Source: JASGCP01 sp965263285
Lineage (GTDB): Bacteria; Bacteroidota; Bacteroidia; Chitinophagales; Chitinophagaceae
Length of the DNA: 64,000 nucleotides
Assembly (NCBI GenBank): GCA_965263285.1
Contig: CBDHHD010000016.1
Location: forward strand, 744,001-808,000
Reading direction: 5' to 3'
This document shows positions 56,180-64,000 of this stretch, piece after piece; within the stretch, counting starts at the first letter, position 1; the number at the start of each line of letters is the position of its first letter. The notes beneath the pieces are model-generated. The model searched no databases. It was not told the origin of the DNA and saw only the letters and a list, made by a program, of their open reading frames with translations. The position numbers and the translations under genes were made by a program.

Positions 56180-56986
56180 TTAAAAATGTTTAATCACTTC
56201 TTCTGTTACGCCTGTAAAACTAAAGCCTCCGTCATGAAATAGGTTTTGCATGGTTACTTTTTTTGTTAAATCACTAAATAAACTTACACAATATTGAGCA
56301 CAATCATCACTTGTAGCATTTCCTAAGGGGCTCATTTTTTCTGCAAAGTTAATAAATCCATCAAATCCTTTTACGCCACTACCTGCGGTGGTGCGTGTAG
56401 GTGATTGAGAGATAGTGTTAATACGAACTTTCTTTTTTATACCATAATGATATCCAAAACTACGGGTAATACTTTCTAATAATGCTTTTGCATCGGCCAT
56501 TTCATTATAATCGGGGAATACGCGTTGTGCGGCAATATATGTTAAGGCAACAATACTACCCCACTCATTCATAGCATCTAATTCGTATGCCGTTTGACAT
56601 AATCTATGCAAACTCATAGCTGATATATCAAAAGTCTTATGTTGAAAATCATGATTCAAATGCGTATAATGATTGTTCTTTCTAATGTTTAAGCTCATTC
56701 CTACGCTATGTAAGATAAAATCTATTTTACCATTGAAGTGTTCCATAGCTGAAGTAAATAATTTTTTAATATCTTCCATATTTACAACATCAGCGGGGAA
56801 AATGGGAGCCGAACATTTGGTAGCCAATGCATTTATCTCTCCCATACGCAATGCAATAGGAGCATTCGTAAGAGCAATTCTTGCCCCTTCTTGATAACAC
56901 GCTTCTGCTACCTTCCAAGCAATACTTTGATCATTTAAAGCACCAAATATAATACCATTTTTCCCTTTTAATAGTCCATATGACAT
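56180..56986 (-). CDS. fabI: Enoyl-[acyl-carrier-protein] reductase (NADH)
   Basis: 268 residues, the size of FabI. It performs the last reduction of each fatty-acid elongation round. The nucleotide-binding start KNGIIFGALNDQSIAWKVAEAC, and the catalytic Tyr150 and Tyr160-x6-Lys167 (PDYNEMADAKALLE) fit FabI rather than ordinary SDR enzymes. SPTRTTAGSGVKGFDGF is the substrate-loop region. It starts the fabI-tlpA unit, after tRNA-Ser. Confidence 0.93.
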   Translation of the reverse strand: MSYGLLKGKNGIIFGALNDQSIAWKVAEACYQEGARIALTNAPIALRMGEINALATKCSAPIFPADVVNMEDIKKLFTSAMEHFNGKIDFILHSVGMSLNIRKNNHYTHLNHDFQHKTFDISAMSLHRLCQTAYELDAMNEWGSIVALTYIAAQRVFPDYNEMADAKALLESITRSFGYHYGIKKKVRINTISQSPTRTTAGSGVKGFDGFINFAEKMSPLGNATSDDCAQYCVSLFSDLTKKVTMQNLFHDGGFSFTGVTEEVIKHF

Positions 56987-57015
56987 AAAAAGTTATTAAG
57001 ATAAAGTTAATAACA

Positions 57016-57023
57016 CAAAAATA
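57016..57023 (-). promoter_or_regulatory. Putative -7 box of fabI
   Basis: The minus strand reads TATTTTTG, an exact TAnnTTTG match, about 30 bases before the fabI start. Confidence 0.5.
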
Positions 57024-57142
57024 ATCATTTATATTAAGATGTAAAAGATAAAATTTAGAGTTTTTTTTATGATCAATCGATTCATCAGTAAACTGCTGCA
57101 ATACAACATCTATCAGGCAACATATCATTTGTTTAGGTGTTG

Positions 57143-57229
57143 CGGAGAGGGGGGGATTCGAACCCTCGATACCTTTTACAGTATACACACTTTCCAGGCG
57201 TGCCTCTTCAACCACTCGAGCACCTCTCC
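57143..57229 (-). tRNA. tRNA-Ser (anticodon GGA)
   Basis: 87 bases. Acceptor GGAGAGG pairs fully with CCTCTCC; discriminator G. The anticodon loop is CTGGAAA. A long variable arm (GTGTATACTGTAAAAGGTAT) is typical of serine tRNAs. T loop TTCGAAT. CCA is not fully encoded. Confidence 0.95.
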
Positions 57230-57246
57230 TTACATTGCTTAAAAAG

Positions 57247-57254
57247 CAAATTTA
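57247..57254 (-). promoter_or_regulatory. Putative -7 box of tRNA-Ser
   Basis: The minus strand reads TAAATTTG (TAnnTTTG), ending 18 bases before the tRNA 5' end. It overlaps the stop codon of the tatD gene. Confidence 0.4.
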
Positions 57255-58016
57255 CCAATATTTAAATAGATGACATGCATTTTCAGTTGTTTGGTGTATT
57301 ACCTCTTCAATAGATTGATGAGAAAGCGATGCTATTGTTTCTGCAATGTACGATAAGTAACTCGGTTCATTTCTTTTACCTCTATATGGGGTGGGGGCTA
57401 AATAAGGGGCATCTGTTTCTAATAAGATATTAGATAAGGGTATATCTTTTATTATATTTCGTAAGGTACTATTCTTAAATGTAACCACTCCTCCAATACC
57501 TATATAAAAATTGGCATCTACTATTTTTTTTACATCTTCTTGGGTACCACTAAAACAGTGAAATACACCTCTTAGTCCTTTTTTAATATAAGGTTGTATA
57601 CATTCAATACATTCGGTTGTAGCGTCTCTTCCATGTATAGCAATAGGTATATTTTTGTCTATGGCCCATTCTATTTGTTGTTTAAACGCCTCATATTGTT
57701 GTTGTATATATTCTTTGCTCCAATAGAAATCCAATCCAATTTCTCCTATAGCTATAAAAGGTCGTTTTTGTAGCCATTGTTCTATACATGCTAATTCTTC
57801 TTTATAGTTTTCTGTTACGCTACATGGATGTAAACCAATCATGGCCATCAATGTAAGAGGGTGTTGTTCTGCTATCTGTATCATGGCATCATGTGTTTTA
57901 CTATCAATAGCAGGCAACAGTATTTTAGTGATATTTTTTTCTTTTGCACGCTGTAATACAGCAGTGATATCGTCTTTAAACTCATCTAAGTATAGATGAC
58001 AATGTGTATCAATCAT
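57252..58016 (-). CDS. tatD: TatD-family metal-dependent deoxyribonuclease
   Basis: 254 residues. Metal ligands of the amidohydrolase-type TIM barrel are present: IDTHCHLYLDEF (His5, His7), IGEIGLDFYW (Glu), IAIHGRD, FHCFSGT and LLETDAPYLAP (Asp). Full length. The TatD family has 3'-5' DNase activity and takes part in DNA repair and quality control. It ends 23 bases before tRNA-Ser. Confidence 0.92.
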   Translation of the reverse strand: MIDTHCHLYLDEFKDDITAVLQRAKEKNITKILLPAIDSKTHDAMIQIAEQHPLTLMAMIGLHPCSVTENYKEELACIEQWLQKRPFIAIGEIGLDFYWSKEYIQQQYEAFKQQIEWAIDKNIPIAIHGRDATTECIECIQPYIKKGLRGVFHCFSGTQEDVKKIVDANFYIGIGGVVTFKNSTLRNIIKDIPLSNILLETDAPYLAPTPYRGKRNEPSYLSYIAETIASLSHQSIEEVIHQTTENACHLFKYW

Positions 58017-58041
58017 ACTCGTATAATATTGTAATAATAAA

Positions 58042-58049
58042 CAAATCTA
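58042..58049 (-). promoter_or_regulatory. Putative -7 box of tatD
   Basis: The minus strand reads TAGATTTG (TAnnTTTG) 26-33 bases before the tatD start, overlapping the last codons of the amidase gene. Confidence 0.4.
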
Positions 58050-59069
58050 ATTATCTGTCGTATCAATAATAGGATGAATGGTATCAATTATAGGGGTAGT
58101 AATTGTATCCTTTACATTAGGGATATTCGTAAATTGAATAGGAAGATTAGGATGTAATAAATAATATTTATAGCGTTTAAGTGCTTCTACAATCGCATGG
58201 GTTATTTCATCTTGTCCTTTTTCGCTATTGATATATTTTTCTTCTTCTTCATTACTCATATACCCTACTTCAATTAAAACACTAGGCATAGCAGTGGCTT
58301 CTAACACCCAAATACCTTTATCTCTTTGTCTTGCTTCTCTACTAATGCGTCCTTCTTTTTTAAATTCATCTTCAACAATCATGGCCAAATTAGTGCTTCG
58401 TTCAAAATATTGCTTCATAAGTATTCTAGAAAGAATAGATAATTCTGGAGAGGATGCTTGAGGAGCAACATAAGCAGTAGAATCTGTATCTGAGGTATCG
58501 ATATCGAAATTATTTAAAGAAGTATTTAAAATAGCTAATTCTTTAGCCGTGTTTTTTCTAGGTAGCCAAACATAGGTCTCTGTACCCTCTGTAGAATTAG
58601 GCGTTGTCCATGTTTTATAAACAGGCATTTGACGAGTTATTTTTTTTCTATTTTTACCTTTCCCTTTGTAATATACAATTGTTTTATAGCGTTCAAATTT
58701 TTGATGATAAATGGGGTCGGCCGAATTGGCATGAATAGATATAAATAAGTCGGCATGAGCCTTATTAGCAATGATAGCTCTATCTTTAAGTTCTACAAAA
58801 CTATCTACCGATCGTGTAAGTACCACCTGTATATTAGGAAATTGTTTTTCTATAGCCACTCTTAGCTTTAAAGCAATGTTAAGACAAACATTTTTCTCAA
58901 AAGAAAAGGATCCAGGGGCACCGCTATCTTTTCCTCCATGACCTGCATCAATTACAATTGTTTTTAATACATTAGAAGGAGGAATGACAAAAGAATACAA
59001 ACTAATTGTGCTAAAACAACACAGAAAAAAACATATAATTTTTATAATATATTTTCGATAAGTTCGCAT
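58047..59069 (-). CDS. N-acetylmuramoyl-L-alanine amidase (AmiC-like)
   Basis: 340 residues from the ATG at 59069 (MRTYRKYIIKIICFF), which gives a signal peptide; 59111 is an alternative start but unlikely. The amidase_3 zinc motifs are in order: IVIDAGHGGKDSGA (His), the Glu region of FEKNVCLNIALKLR, FISIHANSA (His), and VLIEVGYMSNEEE (catalytic Glu). An insertion of about 80 residues (KTIVYYKGKGKNRKK... to the Asp/Thr-rich stretch) precedes the last motif, as often seen in Bacteroidota. It cleaves stem peptides from glycan strands in cell separation. Probably cotranscribed with tatD, 30 bases downstream. Confidence 0.9.
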   Translation of the reverse strand: MRTYRKYIIKIICFFLCCFSTISLYSFVIPPSNVLKTIVIDAGHGGKDSGAPGSFSFEKNVCLNIALKLRVAIEKQFPNIQVVLTRSVDSFVELKDRAIIANKAHADLFISIHANSADPIYHQKFERYKTIVYYKGKGKNRKKITRQMPVYKTWTTPNSTEGTETYVWLPRKNTAKELAILNTSLNNFDIDTSDTDSTAYVAPQASSPELSILSRILMKQYFERSTNLAMIVEDEFKKEGRISREARQRDKGIWVLEATAMPSVLIEVGYMSNEEEEKYINSEKGQDEITHAIVEALKRYKYYLLHPNLPIQFTNIPNVKDTITTPIIDTIHPIIDTTDN

Positions 59070-59075
59070 AAATTG

Positions 59076-59083
59076 CAAAGATA
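59076..59083 (-). promoter_or_regulatory. Putative -7 box of the amidase gene
   Basis: The minus strand reads TATCTTTG (TAnnTTTG) 7-14 bases before the start at 59069, implying a very short leader. Confidence 0.45.
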
Positions 59084-59279
59084 AATATTTGTTTTCAATA
59101 GTATAGTTCAAGTTTTTAAGTAGTTAAATCTTTTATAACTACTCAGGTACATATTCATGTTCTTATATCTTTTCTTTCTTTTTTTTGATACAAAAGAAAA
59201 ATAAAGCATGCAGTATGGACACATAATTATATACAAGATTTAATTAAAAACACAACAAATAATCATTTTGGCTAAATCT

Positions 59280-59610
59280 TTTTTTGAGGTGCTGGGTGGG
59301 GGGTATTTGTGTTTTTTATAATTACTAAGGTATAGGTTAATAATTTATTTTTTATATCCTTTTCTTTCTTTTGTCTTGATACAAAAGAAAGAAACAAAGA
59401 AAAAATCAAGCCTGCAGATAAAGAGCTACAAAACTACGGCTCGCTACGCCTCGTTTTGTAACGCTCTTTATCTGAGGGCTGTCCTCATCAGATGCTTCTA
59501 TTATTTTCATACTTATAATTTTCGATAATCAATACACTTAATTAAACCTATTGAGTTAACTAAGTAATTACAACTATATTTCTCTTAGCACCTTAAAAAA
59601 AGATGTAGCC
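59280..59610. repeat. Family A repeat (short variant)
   Basis: It begins GGCTAAATCTTTTTTTGAGG and ends TTAAAAAAAGATGTAGCC. The fold-back is internally deleted: CTCGCTACGC runs directly into CTCGTTTTGTAACGC, so the central spacer is missing. 59130-59260 upstream holds a weaker copy of the hairpin part. 59611-59885 holds no gene or structure I can support. Confidence 0.8.
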
Positions 59611-59885
59611 TAAATTATACTCATGTCCCCACTTCTGCTGCAAATTTATTATATTTTACCCCAACAGAATCTCAAAATAGCTTATCTTTTTTAATGAAAA
59701 ACAATGTGATTATAACCTTCTCATTAATACCCAACTCGGTATTAGAGGAACAAAAAAATTGTAAAGTAAATGATCAAAATATAAATTTTTTAAAAAAAAC
59801 ATGATATAAGTACCTATTAACCAAAAATAAACTTATCTTAGCATCTTAACTCTTTTATCATCTATTTTTTAATTATTTTTTTATA

Positions 59886-61727
59886 ATGGAACTCTTACAT
59901 GATCAGTTAAAAGTAATTACCCAAAAAGCAATCACTCAATTATATGGAGTCACACTTCAGTTAGAGCAAATTGTTGTACAAGACATTAAAGAAAATTTTA
60001 ATGGAGACTATGCCATTGTACTTTTTGCTTTATCTAAACAATTAAAAAAAACGCCTCTTGAAATAGGGAACGCTTTAGGTACATTTTATATTACACATCA
60101 TGCCCATATAGTAGAACATTATGAAATGGTAAAAGGCTTTTTGAATCTTACTATTGCACAACAATATTGTGTACAGTTTGTTCATAAAACATATCAGTAT
60201 GATAACTTTGGAGTATTCCCTAAAAATGGTTTATTGGTATTAGTAGAATTTTCATCTCCTAATACCAATAAACCCCTACATTTAGGGCACTTAAGAAACA
60301 ATTTCTTAGGGGCAAGTATCATACGCATTTTAACAGTAGGGGGATATGAAACCATTTCTACTTGTGTAGTAAACGACAGGGGTATTCATATTTGCAAAAG
60401 TATGGTTGCATGGAAAAAATATGCACAAGGAGCTACCCCCGAAACGAATGGCTTAAAAGGTGATCATTTTGTAGGCGATTATTATGTTCTTTTTAATACA
60501 CAATATCAAAAAGAAGTGAATAATCTTATGGAACAATATTTACAGGAAGAAACGGCGAGTATCCATCCCCATGCTTTTGATGACAGTATTATAAAAATAT
60601 CATGTAAAGAAAGAGCAACACAAGAAGCTCCTATTATGAAAGAAGCCAAACAAATGCTTAAAGATTGGGAAGAAGGCAAACCCGATGTAATAGATTTATG
60701 GAAACGCATGAATCAATGGGTTTATGAAGGCTTTGCTACTACTTATAAATCTATTGATGTACATTTTGATACAATATATTATGAAAGTGATTTATATTTA
60801 TTAGGCAAGGATTTAATTTTAGAAGGATTAAAGAACCAAGTATTTTATAAAAAAGAAGATGGGAGTATTTGGATTAATTTAGAAGCAAATGGATTAGAAT
60901 CAAAACTAGTGATGCGTGCAGATGGCACTTCTGTATATATCACACAGGATATTGGACTTGCTAAACTTCGATTTGATACTTATAAACCTTATAAAAGCAT
61001 TTATATTATTGGAGACGAACAAAATCATCACATGCAAGCATTAAAAATTATTTGTGAGCGATTAAAAATATATCATCAAGAAGCTGGGATACATCATTTA
61101 AGTTATGGAATGGTGGAGTTGCCCTTAGGGAAGATGAAAAGTAGAGAAGGTACCGTAGTAGATGCAGATGATATTATTGCCGAGATGATTATAATAGCAC
61201 AGAAAAAAACAATTGAATTAGGTAAAATAGACCATATACCTTATGAAGACCTATTGCAATTATATAAAACAATTGGATTGGGGGCATTAAAATTTTTTCT
61301 TTTGCATGTTGACCCTAGTAAAAAAATTATTTTTAACCCAGAAAAGAGTACTGATTTACAAGGGGTAACGGCAGCATTTATTCAATATGCGTATGCTCGT
61401 ATTCAAAATATATGCAAAAAACAACCTGTACCTTCTCATCTTCCTGCCATCACTCGTTTATCAGATACGGAGAAAAAATTAGTGTTATCCTTAGAGCGTT
61501 TCCCCTTATATATATTACATGCATCAAAAGAGTTAAACCCAGCTATTCTTACCAACTATATATATCATATTGCACATCAATTCAATCATTTATATGCGGT
61601 GCATTCTATCTTACAAGCAGAAACAGAAGAACAAAAGACATTCCGATTACAGCTTTGTTTATTAACAGCTCAAGTAATAAAAAAAGGAATGGCTTTATTA
61701 TGCATTGATGTGCCTAATCAAATGTAA
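59886..61727 (+). CDS. argS: Arginyl-tRNA synthetase
   Basis: 613 residues, class I synthetase. An additional N-terminal Add1 domain (1-110) recognises tRNA. The catalytic HIGH motif appears as HLGH (about 132-135) in SSPNTNKPLHLGHLRNN. The KMSKS loop appears as KMKSREGTVVDADD (about 416). The C-terminal helical anticodon domain carries ALKFFLLHVDPSKKIIF and the DALR-type end region. Full length. Monocistronic, converging with topA. Confidence 0.95.
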   Translation: MELLHDQLKVITQKAITQLYGVTLQLEQIVVQDIKENFNGDYAIVLFALSKQLKKTPLEIGNALGTFYITHHAHIVEHYEMVKGFLNLTIAQQYCVQFVHKTYQYDNFGVFPKNGLLVLVEFSSPNTNKPLHLGHLRNNFLGASIIRILTVGGYETISTCVVNDRGIHICKSMVAWKKYAQGATPETNGLKGDHFVGDYYVLFNTQYQKEVNNLMEQYLQEETASIHPHAFDDSIIKISCKERATQEAPIMKEAKQMLKDWEEGKPDVIDLWKRMNQWVYEGFATTYKSIDVHFDTIYYESDLYLLGKDLILEGLKNQVFYKKEDGSIWINLEANGLESKLVMRADGTSVYITQDIGLAKLRFDTYKPYKSIYIIGDEQNHHMQALKIICERLKIYHQEAGIHHLSYGMVELPLGKMKSREGTVVDADDIIAEMIIIAQKKTIELGKIDHIPYEDLLQLYKTIGLGALKFFLLHVDPSKKIIFNPEKSTDLQGVTAAFIQYAYARIQNICKKQPVPSHLPAITRLSDTEKKLVLSLERFPLYILHASKELNPAILTNYIYHIAHQFNHLYAVHSILQAETEEQKTFRLQLCLLTAQVIKKGMALLCIDVPNQM

Positions 61728-61750
61728 AAGATGTTATCCTAATTTATAAA

Positions 61751-64000
61751 TTAGCTACTTTTCTTTTTAAATCTTCTCTTAGATGGATTTTGATGAATCT
61801 TATCAATAATTTGTAAACATTCTTCTACAGTAAGCAAGCTTGCCTTTTCTTGCTCTTCTTTAGATAGTTTATAGTTCTTTAACCCCTTCTTTATATAAGG
61901 TCCATAAGGTCCATTAAGCACCTGTATCTTTTCTTTAGAGAATACTTGTATTGTTTTTTCTTTTTTTGCATTTCTCTTTTCTATAATAAGAGGTTCAATA
62001 GCCTCTATGGATATCGTATAAGGGTCCATATCTTTAGATAACGAATAGAATAATTTATTATGTAATGCATAAGGACCAAAAGGGCCTATATTAATAACTA
62101 CTTCATGGTTTTCAAAACTACCAATTGTTCTAGGGAGAGAAAACAGTTGCAATGCTTCATCTAAGGTAATGGTAGAAATACTTTGATTGGGTTTTAGCTT
62201 TGCAAATTTTGGTTTCTCCTTTTCTTCCAATCTTCCTAATTGAACCATGGGACCATATTTCCCAATTCTCGCTAACACAACCTTTCCACTCTTATGATCT
62301 ATTCCTAATTCTTTTTCTCCTGTACTCTTGTCGGCTGTTTCAATAATATGATTAATATGTTGATGAAAGGGCTTATAGAAGCTATCAATCATCGCAGTCC
62401 AAGACATATCACCATTTGCAATTTCATCAAATTCATCTTCTATTTTAGCAGTGAATTGATAATCCATTATCTTTTTAAAATGCTCAGATAAAAACTTAGT
62501 TACAAGTGTTCCGAGATCGGTAGGGAATAACTTATTTTTTTCTACTCCTGTTGTTTCAGATTTGGTAAGGGTCTCAATAGTATTATCTTTTAATGAAACA
62601 CATTGATATGTTCGCAAAGTGCCTTCTCTATCTTTTTTCTCTACATAAGTTCTTTTAATAATTGTGCTAATGGTAGAGGCATAAGTAGAAGGGCGACCAA
62701 TATTTAATTCTTCTAATTTCTTTACAAGCGACGCTTCGGTGTACCGAGGCGATGCTCTACTAAATCTCTCTATTGCATTCATCTCTTGTAAAGGCAATAT
62801 CTGGTTTATTTTTAATGGGGGGAGCATATTACTTTCTACATCATCATCATTTTTTTCTTCTTCTTCGTCTTTATCTTCTGTATATGCTTTTAAAAAACCA
62901 TCAAATATCATAACCTCCCCTTGTGCGGTAAGCTTTTCTTGATTAGAATGAATAAGAATTTTTACTATATGTTTTTCAAAAATAGCGTCCGACATTTGAG
63001 AGCTAATAGTGCGTTTCCAAATGAGATCATATAATCTTTGAGCATCAGGATTATCTACAATTTTTACCAACATATTAGTAGGACGAATGGCTTCATGTGC
63101 CTCTTGGGCAGTTTGATTTTTTGTTTTATATTGTCTTGCTTGATGATATTGTTTCCCATACACACTTACAATTTGTTTTTCAATATCTGTTAAGGCGGTT
63201 TCACTTAAATGCACACTATCGGTACGCATGTAAGAAATATATCCTGCTTCATATAATCGTTGTGCTAATAACATAGTTTTACTTACACCATAGCCTAATT
63301 TTCTAGAGGCTTCTTGCTGTAAGGTAGATGTAGTAAATGGTGCAGCAGGGACACGACTCAATGGTTTTACTTGCATATCGCTTACAGTATAGGTAGTATG
63401 TAAGCAACTTTGTAAAAATTTTTGTGCGTCTACTAATTGATCTAACTTATTCCCTTCTGCTTTAAATACAACATCTTTATTATTTTTATCTTTTGCTATA
63501 AACCAAGCTTCTAATTTAAAAGAAGAAGAGGGAATAAAATTAATAATCTCGTTTTCTCTATCTACGATTAACCGCACAGCTACACTTTGCACGCGTCCCG
63601 CACTTAAAGAACCCATGCGACCTATTTTTTTCCACAAAACAGGACTTAACTCAAACCCTACTAATCTATCTAAAATGCGTCTTGCCTGTTGCGCATTTAC
63701 AAGATTCATATTAATAATACGCGGATGGCTAATTGCTTTTTTTATTGCCGATGCTGTAATCTCATGAAACACAATTCTTTTTGTTTTTTGTGGATCTAAA
63801 TTAAGCACCTCGGTTAAATGCCAAGAAATGCTTTCACCTTCTCTATCCTCATCCGATGCCAACCATATTTCTGTAAAATCTTTTGATGTCTTTTTTAATT
63901 CATATACTATTTTCTCTTTATCTTTTGGTACAATATATCTTGGGGCATAGTTATTATTAATATCAATTCCCATATCTGCTTTTTCTAAATCTCTAATATG
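61751..64000 (-). CDS. topA: DNA topoisomerase I, partial (N-terminus beyond right edge)
   Basis: 750 codons visible. The frame continues to the last base as HIRDLEKADMGIDIN, which is internal Toprim sequence in TopA, so the gene starts outside and roughly 30-40 residues are missing; the ATG at 63973 is not the start. The Toprim acidic motif is ASDEDREGESISWHL. The catalytic Tyr lies in GYISYMRTDSVHLSE. Relaxation-gate motifs such as EAHEAIRPT and RPSTYASTISTI are present. The C-terminal region has lysine-rich repeats (GPFGPYALHNKLF, GPYGPYIKKGLKN) rather than zinc fingers. It relaxes negative supercoils. Confidence 0.95.
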   Translation of the reverse strand, partial: HIRDLEKADMGIDINNNYAPRYIVPKDKEKIVYELKKTSKDFTEIWLASDEDREGESISWHLTEVLNLDPQKTKRIVFHEITASAIKKAISHPRIINMNLVNAQQARRILDRLVGFELSPVLWKKIGRMGSLSAGRVQSVAVRLIVDRENEIINFIPSSSFKLEAWFIAKDKNNKDVVFKAEGNKLDQLVDAQKFLQSCLHTTYTVSDMQVKPLSRVPAAPFTTSTLQQEASRKLGYGVSKTMLLAQRLYEAGYISYMRTDSVHLSETALTDIEKQIVSVYGKQYHQARQYKTKNQTAQEAHEAIRPTNMLVKIVDNPDAQRLYDLIWKRTISSQMSDAIFEKHIVKILIHSNQEKLTAQGEVMIFDGFLKAYTEDKDEEEEKNDDDVESNMLPPLKINQILPLQEMNAIERFSRASPRYTEASLVKKLEELNIGRPSTYASTISTIIKRTYVEKKDREGTLRTYQCVSLKDNTIETLTKSETTGVEKNKLFPTDLGTLVTKFLSEHFKKIMDYQFTAKIEDEFDEIANGDMSWTAMIDSFYKPFHQHINHIIETADKSTGEKELGIDHKSGKVVLARIGKYGPMVQLGRLEEKEKPKFAKLKPNQSISTITLDEALQLFSLPRTIGSFENHEVVINIGPFGPYALHNKLFYSLSKDMDPYTISIEAIEPLIIEKRNAKKEKTIQVFSKEKIQVLNGPYGPYIKKGLKNYKLSKEEQEKASLLTVEECLQIIDKIHQNPSKRRFKKKSS

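Noticed and set aside
59730..59743. CCCAACTCGGTATT, resembling the IS1634-type end CCCAACTTGGTAAA
   Set aside because: A single 14-base near match with no partner end or transposase sequence nearby; chance is the simpler explanation.

Overview
The window is AT-rich chromosomal DNA from a member of the Bacteroidota. Four things support this. The promoter-like motifs upstream of genes are of the TAnnTTTG type and there are few Shine-Dalgarno sequences. There is a TonB-dependent receptor/DUF5689 lipoprotein pair. There is a type IX secretion plug protein (DUF5103). Complex I has the short NuoG typical of this phylum. Several lipoproteins carry a lipobox cysteine. A class closer than phylum (for example Chitinophagia) is a guess.

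Layout. 1-2 kb: the 5' part of a sacsin-like GHKL ATPase that runs off the left edge. 2.2-12.6 kb: a TonB receptor/DUF5689 pair, a GH5-like glycosidase and a B12-dependent ribonucleotide reductase. 13.0-15.3 kb: an IS1634-family element. 15.8-27.0 kb: the S10-spc ribosomal operon, from S10 to SecY, all on the minus strand. 27.4-33.4 kb: a T9SS plug protein, a small membrane ORF, tRNA-Phe, envelope proteins and RseP. 34.3-37.0 kb: an L13-S9-S2-EF-Ts operon. 38-44 kb: DNA polymerase I, an Asp-box lipoprotein and a TolC-family protein. 44.2-50.6 kb: a coiled-coil membrane protein and a large nuclease-helicase. 50.6-53.1 kb: NuoG and NuoF. 53.5-64 kb: a lipoprotein, a TlpA-like thioredoxin, FabI, tRNA-Ser, TatD, an N-acetylmuramoyl-alanine amidase, ArgS and TopA (cut by the right edge).

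The intergenic spaces are filled by a dispersed repeat with terminal inverted repeats (family A, starting GGCTACATC). More than ten full or partial copies are visible. Several are nested inside outer inverted repeats of two related kinds (family B, GGCATAAC; family C, GGTATAAC). The copies are long imperfect fold-backs and look like MITEs. No transposase in the window has matching ends. The IS1634-family element sits inside one of them, and the other copies provide its empty site. Operons that are usually longer in this phylum (the ribosomal cluster and nuo) are cut off at or near these repeats.

The two most unusual places are these. First, a two-gene cassette at 44.2-50.6 kb encodes a protein with a nuclease-like domain fused to a RecQ-like helicase, followed six bases later by a tail-anchored coiled-coil protein. 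I do not recognise it as a named system; an anti-phage or DNA-processing role is inference. Second, the 5' end of that helicase gene is broken by a 1.3-kb stretch in which helicase-gene sequence and IS sequence alternate in collinear patches. This looks like either a badly decayed insertion with a long target duplication or a chimeric consensus of two alleles. Read without the patchwork, the 120-codon fragment and the 1278-codon ORF form one gene of about 1,415 codons.
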